Of a DNA stretch of 5,958 nt, positions 1 to 4,988 are shown in pieces (the stretch's first letter is position 1; every line of letters starts with the position of its first letter). Source of the stretch: Actinomycetes bacterium. Its GTDB lineage: Bacteria > Actinomycetota > Actinomycetes > Propionibacteriales > Propionibacteriaceae. The position numbers and the translations under genes were made by a program. The stretch lies in contig JAJYQH010000117.1 in the NCBI GenBank assembly GCA_021794705.1, positions 1 to 5,958 of the forward strand, given 5' to 3'. Under the pieces are notes generated by a model, which made no database searches, was not told where the DNA came from, and saw only the letters and a program-made list of their open reading frames with translations.

Positions 1-1
1 C

Positions 2-229
2 CGGCCGGTGACCGGGGAACCGATCACCGAGGAGGCCCTGGCCGCGCTCGTCGCGCCCCGGCAGCCCGCCCGCAAGCGCGGCCCGAAGGGCGGGCGTCCG
101 CGTCCGGACTCCGGCGGCTGGGGTGGTGGCGGCTCGGGCCAGAATGGGCAGGGCCGTCGGCCCTACCGGGGCGGACGGGACGACGCCCCTCGTCGTGGTG
201 GGTATCGTCGAGCGGAACGCAACGACTGA
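2..229 (+). CDS. C-terminal end of an upstream protein with an Arg/Gly-rich tail (5' truncated)
   Basis: The frame is open from the window edge to TGA at 227-229, giving about 75 visible residues. A short segment that could be helical (PITEEALAALV) is followed by a basic, low-complexity tail rich in Arg, Gly and Pro (KRGPKGGRPRP, a GGWGGGGSG stretch, RRPYRGGRDD, RRGGYRRAERND). Tails of this kind are known at the C-termini of actinobacterial DEAD-box RNA helicases and other RNA-binding proteins, where they add nonspecific RNA affinity. No helicase core motif is inside the window, so the helicase reading is inference from composition alone. A GTG at 8 is in frame, but nothing marks it as a start and the frame stays open upstream, so I treat the gene as partial. 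The next gene begins 24 bases after the stop on the same strand, so co-transcription is possible. Confidence 0.6.
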   Translation, partial: RPVTGEPITEEALAALVAPRQPARKRGPKGGRPRPDSGGWGGGGSGQNGQGRRPYRGGRDDAPRRGGYRRAERND

Positions 230-253
230 CGAGTCAACTTCGGGAGCCGAGCT

Positions 254-1315
254 GTGACCAGCGAACGCGTGTCGACCCAGTCCGGGGGAACCCCTGACCA
301 GGCCGGGGAGGTGGAGGAGGGAAACCTGAGCCTGCGGGTGGCGGATCCCTCCGACGCCGCCGCGATGCTTGCGGTGATCCGTGAGGCCTTCGGGGCCCGT
401 CCCAAGGTCGACCCGCCGCCCGCGTACCTCTCGGACACCGCCGAGCAGATCGCGGCCTCGCTCGCGACCGCGCCGGGGGTGATCGCCGAACTCGTCGACG
501 ACCACGGTCACCGCCAGGTCGTCGGCTGCCTGCTCATGACCCTCGACGGCGACCTGGCCGGACTGCACCGGGTGAGCGTGCTTCCCGGGCACCGCCTCGC
601 GGGGATCGCCGAAGCGATGGTCCGCGGCGCCGTCGAGCTCGCCACCGACCTCGGCGCCACCCGGCTCGAACTGCTCTCGCGGCGCGAGTTCCCGGCCACC
701 CGCAACTGGTGGGAGCGCCACGGGTTCCACGCCGTGCGCGAGGTTCCCACCGGGTTCGTCATGCAGCGCGGGCTTCCCGTGCGGGTCGAGGTGCCCGACA
801 CCTACGCGATGCGGCGGCTCGGACGCCGGCTGGCGCGGGTGCTCCGTGGCGGCGACGTCGTCATCGCCAGCGGGGATCTCGGCGCGGGCAAGACGACCCT
901 CACCCAGGGACTAGGGGCCGAGCTGCACGTCGCCTCGCCGATCATCTCGCCGACCTTCGTCCTGTCCCGCGTCCACCGCCCGCTCGGCGACGGGCCGGGC
1001 CTCGTGCACGTCGACGCCTACCGGCTCTCCTCGCCCGCCGAGCTCGAGGACATCGATCTCGACGCCACCCTGGCCGACTCGATCACCCTCGTCGAGTGGG
1101 GCGCCGGACTGGCCGAGGGGCTGGCCCCCTCCTGGCTCGACGTCGACATCCGGCGCAGTGGCGACCCGGACGACGAGACCCGCATCGTCTACGTCGTCGG
1201 CACCGGCCCCCGGTGGGACGACGTCGACCTCACGCCGCTGGCCGTCGACGCCCCCGAACCGGGCGACGCGGCGTCCGCCACCGAGACCACGACCGACGAA
1301 GGGACACGGGCATGA
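254..1315 (+). CDS. tsaE: GNAT acetyltransferase-TsaE fusion; t6A tRNA modification ATPase
   Basis: This 353-residue protein joins two domains; stand-alone TsaE proteins are about 150-170 residues. Residues about 25-172 look like a GNAT N-acetyltransferase: RVSVLPGHRLAGIAEAM (106-122) contains the acetyl-CoA pyrophosphate-loop pattern R-x-x-G-x-A, and NWWERHGF (151-158) fits the later GNAT motif. Residues about 180-320 are TsaE, with P-loop GDLGAGKTT (207-215), SPTFVL (232-237), the HVDAYRL block (252-258) carrying the conserved Asp, and the VEW motif (280-282). TsaE binds and hydrolyses ATP and drives turnover of the TsaB-TsaD complex that puts threonylcarbamoyl on A37 of ANN-decoding tRNAs. 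An acidic, probably disordered tail follows. The GTG at 254 is chosen because GGGAG (242-246) lies 7 bases upstream; a GTG at 311 is a weaker alternative. The stop overlaps the tsaB start (ATGA). The TsaE assignment is strong, the GNAT assignment good, and the GNAT substrate unknown. Confidence 0.93.
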   Translation: MTSERVSTQSGGTPDQAGEVEEGNLSLRVADPSDAAAMLAVIREAFGARPKVDPPPAYLSDTAEQIAASLATAPGVIAELVDDHGHRQVVGCLLMTLDGDLAGLHRVSVLPGHRLAGIAEAMVRGAVELATDLGATRLELLSRREFPATRNWWERHGFHAVREVPTGFVMQRGLPVRVEVPDTYAMRRLGRRLARVLRGGDVVIASGDLGAGKTTLTQGLGAELHVASPIISPTFVLSRVHRPLGDGPGLVHVDAYRLSSPAELEDIDLDATLADSITLVEWGAGLAEGLAPSWLDVDIRRSGDPDDETRIVYVVGTGPRWDDVDLTPLAVDAPEPGDAASATETTTDEGTRA

Positions 1316-1998
1316 GCGAGTGGGTGCTGGGGATCGACACCTCCACCGACGTGTGCATCGGCCTCGCGCGGGACGGCGAGCCGGTGGCGGCGCTGCGGAT
1401 CGACGACCGGCGGGCCCATGCCGAACACCTCCAGGCCCTCATCGACCAGGCCTGCGCCGACCAGGGCATCCCCCTCACGGACGTCGACCGCGTCGTCGTC
1501 GGCCTCGGACCCGGCCCGTTCACCGGCCTGCGGGTGGGCATCGTCACCGCCCGCACCATCGCCGCGCTCGGCGGCGGCTTCCCCGGCACCATCGCCGTGC
1601 CGAAGGGGGTCTGCAGCCTCGACGTCGTCGCCCGCCAGGCGGTGCTCGGGTCGGATGCACCCGCCGGGGAGTTCGTCGTGGCGTCCGACGCCCGCCGCCG
1701 CGAGCTCTACTGGGCCCGCTACTCCTCGACCGGCGAGCGGATCGGCGAGCCGCAGGTGGGCCGTCCCGACACGCTGCCCGACCTGCCGCTCGTCGGGCCC
1801 GGGGCCGATCTCTACGCCGAGGTCCTGGGCTCGCGGGTCGCGCCCGGGCCCCGGGCGCTCGACGCGGGGGTGCTGGCGGCGTCCATCGACGTGCTCGCGG
1901 ACGCCGGCATCGAGCCCCTGTACCTCCGCAAGCCGGACGCCACCGTGCCCTCCACCCGCAAGTCGACGCTGGTCACGCCCCGGCTGAGCCGGCGGTGA
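1312..1998 (+). CDS. tsaB: TsaB, t6A biosynthesis scaffold subunit
   Basis: The 228-residue product has the TsaB layout of the ASKHA fold. It starts with the phosphate-1-like strand WVLGIDTSTD (4-13), followed by HAEHLQALI (36-44), the diagnostic GLGPGPFTGLRVG segment (64-76), ASDARRRELYWARY (124-137) and the family's C-terminal EPLYLRKPDA (201-210). TsaB is a catalytically inactive paralogue of TsaD. In the cytoplasm it dimerises with TsaD and recruits TsaE to make threonylcarbamoyladenosine-37 in tRNA. Length is normal for a bacterial TsaB. The start is ATG at 1312, with AAGGGA at 1299-1304 seven bases upstream, and it overlaps the tsaE stop as ATGA. The TGA at 1996-1998 overlaps the next start as GTGA. 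A much longer open frame reaches upstream in this phase, but it is only the shadow of the tsaE gene. The obligate partner TsaD is not encoded in the window. Confidence 0.95.
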   Translation: MSEWVLGIDTSTDVCIGLARDGEPVAALRIDDRRAHAEHLQALIDQACADQGIPLTDVDRVVVGLGPGPFTGLRVGIVTARTIAALGGGFPGTIAVPKGVCSLDVVARQAVLGSDAPAGEFVVASDARRRELYWARYSSTGERIGEPQVGRPDTLPDLPLVGPGADLYAEVLGSRVAPGPRALDAGVLAASIDVLADAGIEPLYLRKPDATVPSTRKSTLVTPRLSRR

Positions 1999-2540
1999 CC
2001 GGAGCGGCCGGCGTCCCCAACGCCGGAGCCGACGAACTCGCGCGCCTCGACGAGGCGTGCTTCCCCGCCCCGGAACGCTGGAGCGCGGCCGCCTGGGACG
2101 GCGAACTGCGTGCCGGCGACCGGATCATCGGAGTGCGGCGCGTCGGCGGGCGGCTGGTGGCGGCCGCCACCGTGCAGGTGGTGGCCGGGGACGCCGACCT
2201 GCACCGGATCCTCGTCGACCCCGCCCACCGGGGGCGGGGACTCGCCCGCGACCTGCTGACGGAGATGGTCGACAGGGCCTCCCGCCGGGCGGGGCGGATG
2301 CTGCTCGAGGTGCGGCCCGACAACCTCGCCGCCCTCGCCCTCTACCGCGGCGCCGGCTTCGCCGTCATCGCCCGCCGCGCCTCCTATTACGGTCCGGGCG
2401 TCGACGCCCTCGTCATGGAGCTCGCCCTGGTCTCCCACCCCGAGGGGCAGGCCGGGAAGGGGGCCGACCCCCGACCCGATGCGGGCCTTTCGACGGGGGT
2501 GTGTCACGCTGGGGGCGAACCCCGGGAGGAAACGCCATGA
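1995..2540 (+). CDS. rimI: RimI-type ribosomal protein S18-alanine N-acetyltransferase with a C-terminal extension
   Basis: This is a GNAT protein of 181 residues. The acetyl-CoA loop is in LVDPAHRGRGLARDLL (73-88), with R-x-x-G-x-A as RGRGLA. It is followed by LLEVRPDNLAALALYRGAGF (103-122) and the RimI-typical RRASYYGPGVDALVMEL (127-143). RimI acetylates the N-terminal alanine of ribosomal protein S18, and in some bacteria related enzymes act more broadly. Its place directly after tsaB is the usual actinobacterial order. The start is GTG at 1995, overlapping the tsaB stop as GTGA; no good Shine-Dalgarno is seen, so coupling to tsaB translation is likely. RimI proteins normally end near the MEL motif. 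Here about 38 extra residues of low-complexity sequence follow, coded by DNA that looks regulatory. The gene ends in an ATGA overlap with the next start. Confidence 0.92.
   Translation: MTGAAGVPNAGADELARLDEACFPAPERWSAAAWDGELRAGDRIIGVRRVGGRLVAAATVQVVAGDADLHRILVDPAHRGRGLARDLLTEMVDRASRRAGRMLLEVRPDNLAALALYRGAGFAVIARRASYYGPGVDALVMELALVSHPEGQAGKGADPRPDAGLSTGVCHAGGEPREETP
2459..2490 (+). terminator. Tandem small hairpins inside the rimI 3' end, possible weak terminator
   Basis: Two short perfect inverted repeats are adjacent. GGGGG (2459-2463) pairs with CCCCC (2468-2472) across a CCGA loop. CCCG (2475-2478) pairs with CGGG (2482-2485) across ATG and is followed by CCTTT. This resembles a weak intrinsic terminator although it is inside the rimI reading frame. 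The stems are short and the T-run is only three bases, so function is uncertain. Confidence 0.25.
2502..2510 (+). promoter_or_regulatory. Possible extended -10 element for the MDMPI-like gene
   Basis: TGTCACGCT reads as TGN followed by a -10-like hexamer CACGCT, which keeps the A at position 2 and the T at position 6 of TANNNT. A start about seven bases downstream, near 2517, would leave a leader of about 20 bases holding the GGAGGA at 2525-2530. No convincing -35 is seen. The site lies inside the terminal part of rimI. Confidence 0.3.
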
Positions 2541-3166
2541 ACACCCTCGAGCAGCACTCGCAGATCTACCTCGACACGGCCGCCGCCTTCGTCGACCAGG
2601 TGTCGCGCATCCCGGTGTCCGCCTACGAGCAGCCCGCCCTCGGCGAGTGGAACGTGCGGCACCTCATCGCCCACACCGGCCGGTCGATGCAGACGGTGCT
2701 CGAGTACCTGGCCCGCCCGGCCGAGCGGATCGACCTCTCGACGGCCTCCGAGTACTACCACGCGACCCGGCAGCTCGCCGCCGCCGACGGTGTGGCCCAG
2801 CGGGCCGTCGCCGCCCCCGAGGGCCTGCGGGACGGGGCGACGGAGGCCATGACCCGACTGCTGGCCCAGGTGACCGAGGCACTGGACGCCGTCCAGGCCG
2901 ACGACCCCGAGCAGGTGCGGATCATCACGACGATCGCCGGCGGGATGCGCATCTGCACCTACCTGCACACCCGGATCTTCGAGCTCACCGTGCACTCGCT
3001 CGACCTGGCCGCGGCCACCGGCGTCCCCGTCGACCTGCCCGCCGACGCCCTGCGGATCACCCTCGAGATCGAGGGTGAACTCGCGGTGCTCGACGGGCGC
3101 GGCGGCGAGGTCGTGCTGGCGCTCGCCGGGCGGGCGCCGCTCGACCCGCAGTTCTCGATCGTCTGA
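2537..3166 (+). CDS. DinB / mycothiol-dependent maleylpyruvate isomerase-like metalloprotein
   Basis: The 209-residue product fits the MDMPI N-terminal / DinB four-helix fold. GEWNVRHLIAHTGRS (36-50) is the family's motif around the first metal ligand, His46. RIFELTVHSLDLAAATG (146-162) supplies Glu149 and His153, completing the His...Glu-x3-His triad that binds a divalent metal. A C-terminal segment (about 170-209) of the small-domain type follows. Characterised members use mycothiol as a cofactor (maleylpyruvate isomerase), and other DinB-like enzymes use bacillithiol or mycothiol as transferases. The substrate of this one cannot be read from sequence, so I do not call maleylpyruvate isomerase itself. 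The start is ATG at 2537, with GGAGGA at 2525-2530 six bases upstream, and it overlaps the rimI stop by ATGA. The gene ends against a convergent neighbour, with its stop codon inside a hairpin. It sits where tsaD might be expected. Confidence 0.87.
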   Translation: MNTLEQHSQIYLDTAAAFVDQVSRIPVSAYEQPALGEWNVRHLIAHTGRSMQTVLEYLARPAERIDLSTASEYYHATRQLAAADGVAQRAVAAPEGLRDGATEAMTRLLAQVTEALDAVQADDPEQVRIITTIAGGMRICTYLHTRIFELTVHSLDLAAATGVPVDLPADALRITLEIEGELAVLDGRGGEVVLALAGRAPLDPQFSIV

Positions 3167-3179
3167 CGCGCGGCGTCAG
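3163..3179. terminator. Compact bidirectional hairpin spanning both convergent stop codons
   Basis: CTGACGC (3163-3169) and GCGTCAG (3173-3179) form a perfect 7-bp inverted repeat with a GCG loop. The plus-strand TGA (3164-3166) lies in one arm and the minus-strand stop (3176-3178 on the plus strand) in the other. The two coding regions are nine bases apart. No T-tract follows on either strand, so it would be a non-canonical terminator or a 3'-end stabiliser. Confidence 0.5.
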
Positions 3180-4141
3180 CGGAGCAGGTTGGGCCCGCCG
3201 GTCACGTCGTCGAGGGCGGAGACGATCGCGGGCGGCAGCACCTGGTCGTCGACGTCGAGGAACTCCCCGAGCTGGGCGACCGTGCGGGCGCCGAGGATGG
3301 GGGCCGTGACCCCCGGGGCGTCGCGCACCCACAGCAGGGCCACCTGGGCGGGCGTCAGCCCCAGTCCCTCCGCGGCGGTGCAGACGGCGTCCACCACCGC
3401 CCGGTACTTGGGTTCGAGGTAGGGCTCGACGAACCACGCGAGGTGGTCGGAGCCGCCGCGCGAGTCGCGCGGCGTGCCCGAGCGGTACTTCCCGGTGAGG
3501 ACGCCGCGGCCGATCGGCGACCAGGGGAACACGCCCATGCCGTGGGCGAGCGCCGCGGGGAGCACCTCGAGCTCGACCCTCCGGGCGACGAGGGAGTATT
3601 CGACCTGGGTGCTGACCAGGCGCGCCCGCCCCGGCACCGCCTGCTGCCAGGTGGCGGCCCGGGCGGTCTGCCAACCGACGAAGTTGCTGATGCCCACGTA
3701 CCGGGCCATGCCGCTGGTGACCGCATGGTCGAGCGCGTCGAGGGTCTCGTCGAGCGGGGCCGATCCCCACGCGTGCAGTTGCCACAGGTCGACGTGGTCG
3801 GTGTGCAGCCGCCGCAGGGATCCCGCCAGGTCGTCGAGCAGGGCCCGCCGCGAGGTGTCGACGCTGCGGCGTCCGGCGTGCAGCCCGAACCCGCCCTTGG
3901 TGGCGATGATGAGGTCGTCGCGGCGGATGTCGGTGTGGATGAGCTTGCCGATGACGTTCTCGGCGGCGCCGTTCCCGTAGGCGGGCGCGGTGTCGATGAG
4001 GTTGCCGCCGTCGGCGAGGAACCGGCGCACCAGGTCGCGGGCGGCGGCGGGGGACACGTCCGCGCCCCAGGTCATCGTGCCCAGGCCGAGGCGCGACACC
4101 GTCAGCCCGGATTCGCCGACGCGTCTCATCGTTTGGCTCAC
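3176..4141 (-). CDS. Aldo/keto reductase, NADPH-dependent oxidoreductase
   Basis: The 321-residue protein is a single (beta/alpha)8 aldo/keto reductase. The catalytic tetrad is complete: Asp50 and Tyr55 in LIDTAPAYGNG (48-58), Lys82 in ATKGGFG (80-86) and His123 in LWQLHAWG (119-126). VGISNF (149-154), FPWSPIGRGVLTGKY (205-219) and the late PILGARTVAQL (281-291) are the usual cofactor-binding segments, the last one near the NADPH 2'-phosphate. Such cytosolic enzymes reduce aldehydes or ketones; the physiological substrate cannot be told. I chose GTG at 4141 because a TAAGCT -10 ends seven bases upstream, implying a leaderless start. ATG at 4129, with GGTGAG seven bases before it, gives a protein four residues shorter and is a real alternative, since homologues commonly begin close to the RRVG segment. 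The gene converges on the DinB-like gene and diverges from the phosphomutase. Confidence 0.94.
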   Translation of the reverse strand: MSQTMRRVGESGLTVSRLGLGTMTWGADVSPAAARDLVRRFLADGGNLIDTAPAYGNGAAENVIGKLIHTDIRRDDLIIATKGGFGLHAGRRSVDTSRRALLDDLAGSLRRLHTDHVDLWQLHAWGSAPLDETLDALDHAVTSGMARYVGISNFVGWQTARAATWQQAVPGRARLVSTQVEYSLVARRVELEVLPAALAHGMGVFPWSPIGRGVLTGKYRSGTPRDSRGGSDHLAWFVEPYLEPKYRAVVDAVCTAAEGLGLTPAQVALLWVRDAPGVTAPILGARTVAQLGEFLDVDDQVLPPAIVSALDDVTGGPNLLR

Positions 4142-4150
4142 CGGGTGAGC
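4136..4150. promoter_or_regulatory. 15-bp palindrome over the reductase start and -10: candidate operator
   Basis: GCTCACC (4136-4142) and GGTGAGC (4144-4150) are perfect inverted copies around a single central G. The palindrome covers the reductase GTG start codon (4139-4141) and half of its -10 hexamer. A dimeric repressor bound there would block RNA polymerase. The predicted transcript would contain only part of one arm, so a DNA site is more likely than an RNA hairpin. The regulator is unknown. Confidence 0.45.
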
Positions 4151-4153
4151 TTA
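4148..4153 (-). promoter_or_regulatory. -10 element of the aldo/keto reductase gene
   Basis: Read on the minus strand this is TAAGCT, a match to the actinobacterial TANNNT -10. Its last base is seven positions before the G of the GTG at 4141, which suggests transcription starts at the start codon. No TTGACA-like -35 is evident at 16-18 bases spacing, as is common in high-G+C actinobacteria. Confidence 0.5.
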
Positions 4154-4203
4154 GCCAGTGGACGCCGGGATCGCGCCGGGACGGGCGGGGCGCCGGCTCG
4201 CCC

Positions 4204-4209
4204 TAGGCT
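4204..4209 (+). promoter_or_regulatory. -10 element of the phosphomutase gene (leaderless start)
   Basis: TAGGCT matches TANNNT, and the A of the ATG at 4216 is seven bases after its last T, the usual distance to the +1 base. No Shine-Dalgarno lies between (only GGGCCC), and family homology fixes the start because the RHG motif is at residues 8-10. A leaderless mRNA is therefore the simplest reading. No clear -35 is seen. Confidence 0.6.
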
Positions 4210-4215
4210 GGGCCC

Positions 4216-4908
4216 ATGCCCACGCTCATCCTCGCCCGGCACGGCCGGAGCACGGCCAACACCGAGGGGATCCTCGCCGGACGCCGACCGGGGATCGCCC
4301 TCGACGACCTCGGACGCTCCCAGGCGATGGGGATCGGGGAGCGGCTCCGCGGCGTCGAGCTCGCCCTCGCCGTGCACTCGCCGCTCGAGCGGTGCGCGGA
4401 GACCCTCCAGCTCGCCCTCGACTCGTGGGCCGGTGGCACGCCGCCCGTGCACGCCGACGACGGCGTCATCGAGTGCGACTACGGCTCCTGGACCGGACGC
4501 ACGCTCAAGGACCTCGGGTCGGAGGAGCTGTGGACGACCGTGCAGCAGCGTCCCTCGGCCGTCGTCTTCCCCGAGGGTGAGGCCATGGACGCCATGCGCG
4601 CGCGGGTGGTCGCGGCCGTGCACGGGTGGAACGGCCGGCTCGGGGAGCACGACGCCTGGTTGCTCGTGGCCCACGCCGACCCCATCAAGGCGATCCTCTC
4701 CGACGCGCTGGCCCAGCCGTTCGACCAGTTCCAGCGGATCGGCGTCGACCCGGCGTCCGTCAGCGTCGTGCACTACCCCGGTGACGGCAAGCCGCCGTTC
4801 GTCGTCACCGTGAACTCCCTGTCGGGCCAGGTCCGCACCTTCGTCGGCCGCTTCACCGAGAGGCACGGCGGCCCCGAACCGGGCGGCGGGGCCGGTCAGG
4901 CCGAGTGA
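4216..4908 (+). CDS. MSMEG_4193-type phosphomutase, histidine phosphatase superfamily
   Basis: The 230-residue protein begins with LILARHGRSTANTEGILAGR (4-23), which carries the RHG catalytic motif with His9 as the expected phospho-acceptor. Arg59 in HSPLERC (54-60), the acidic segment VIECDYGSWTGR (84-95) with Glu86, and His153 in LLVAHADPIKAI (149-160) complete the superfamily's active site. The actinobacterial MSMEG_4193 group is named a probable phosphomutase; whether it acts as mutase or phosphatase, and on what, is not known to me. Members usually lie beside DUF3090 and SCO1664-family genes, as here, near mshC in many genomes. The C-terminal 14 residues (Gly/Pro/Glu-rich) look disordered. 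The start is ATG at 4216 with no Shine-Dalgarno, consistent with a leaderless transcript. The gene diverges from the reductase across 74 bases, and 80 bases separate it from the next gene. Confidence 0.93.
   Translation: MPTLILARHGRSTANTEGILAGRRPGIALDDLGRSQAMGIGERLRGVELALAVHSPLERCAETLQLALDSWAGGTPPVHADDGVIECDYGSWTGRTLKDLGSEELWTTVQQRPSAVVFPEGEAMDAMRARVVAAVHGWNGRLGEHDAWLLVAHADPIKAILSDALAQPFDQFQRIGVDPASVSVVHYPGDGKPPFVVTVNSLSGQVRTFVGRFTERHGGPEPGGGAGQAE
4869..4894 (+). terminator. Hairpin in the last codons of the phosphomutase gene
   Basis: CGGCCCCG (4869-4876) pairs perfectly with CGGGGCCG (4887-4894) around a 10-base loop, giving an 8-bp G+C stem ahead of the TGA at 4906. There is no T-tract. 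Because a new -10 follows at 4938, partial termination here is possible, but the Gly/Pro-rich coding sequence could produce such a stem by chance. Confidence 0.2.
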
Positions 4909-4937
4909 GCCCACCGAACGGGGCGGACGACGGCAAC

Positions 4938-4943
4938 TAGGCT
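4938..4943 (+). promoter_or_regulatory. -10 element for the DUF3090-SCO1664 transcript
   Basis: TAGGCT, the same hexamer as before the phosphomutase, stands in the 80-base gap after that gene. A start near 4950 would give a leader of about 39 bases ending in a strong Shine-Dalgarno, so this gene pair would have a leadered mRNA unlike its neighbour. No convincing -35 is visible. Confidence 0.5.
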
Positions 4944-4962
4944 GGAACGGCTGGGTCAGCAA

Positions 4963-4981
4963 GGGGAGTCCCCCGAGGAGG
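4963..4981 (+). promoter_or_regulatory. Leader hairpin and strong ribosome binding site of the DUF3090 gene
   Basis: GGGG (4963-4966) can pair with CCCC (4970-4973) around AGT, immediately followed by AGGAGG (4976-4981) seven bases before the ATG at 4989. The Shine-Dalgarno is the strongest in the window and fixes the start. The small hairpin would keep this site exposed rather than hide it; a regulatory role is speculation. Confidence 0.55.
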
Positions 4982-4988
4982 AGAGGTC

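Noticed and set aside
203..208. TATCGT as a -10 element for the GNAT-TsaE gene
   Set aside because: It matches TANNNT but lies within the Arg/Gly-rich coding tail, lacks any -35 or extended -10, and such hexamers occur often by chance; co-transcription from upstream is equally likely.
8..229. A complete small protein starting at GTG 8
   Set aside because: The frame is open to the window edge, no ribosome binding site can be seen, and the sequence looks like the tail of a longer protein.
709..1311. Upstream extension of the tsaB reading frame
   Set aside because: The added residues are Arg/Ala-rich out-of-frame translation of tsaE. The ATG at 1312 has a Shine-Dalgarno and begins exactly at the conserved TsaB N-terminus.
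1158..1994. Upstream extension of the rimI reading frame
   Set aside because: The added residues are Arg/Pro-rich shadow of tsaE and tsaB; the GTG at 1995 fits the GTGA overlap and the RimI N-terminus.
3443..4813. Open plus-strand frame of 456 codons opposite the reductase and over the phosphomutase
   Set aside because: It crosses the divergent promoters, is low-complexity Arg/Ser/Pro sequence downstream, and conflicts with two genes that have complete catalytic motifs.
4138..4962. Open minus-strand frame of 274 codons opposite the phosphomutase
   Set aside because: It has no domain, and its content mirrors the codon structure of the phosphomutase on the other strand.
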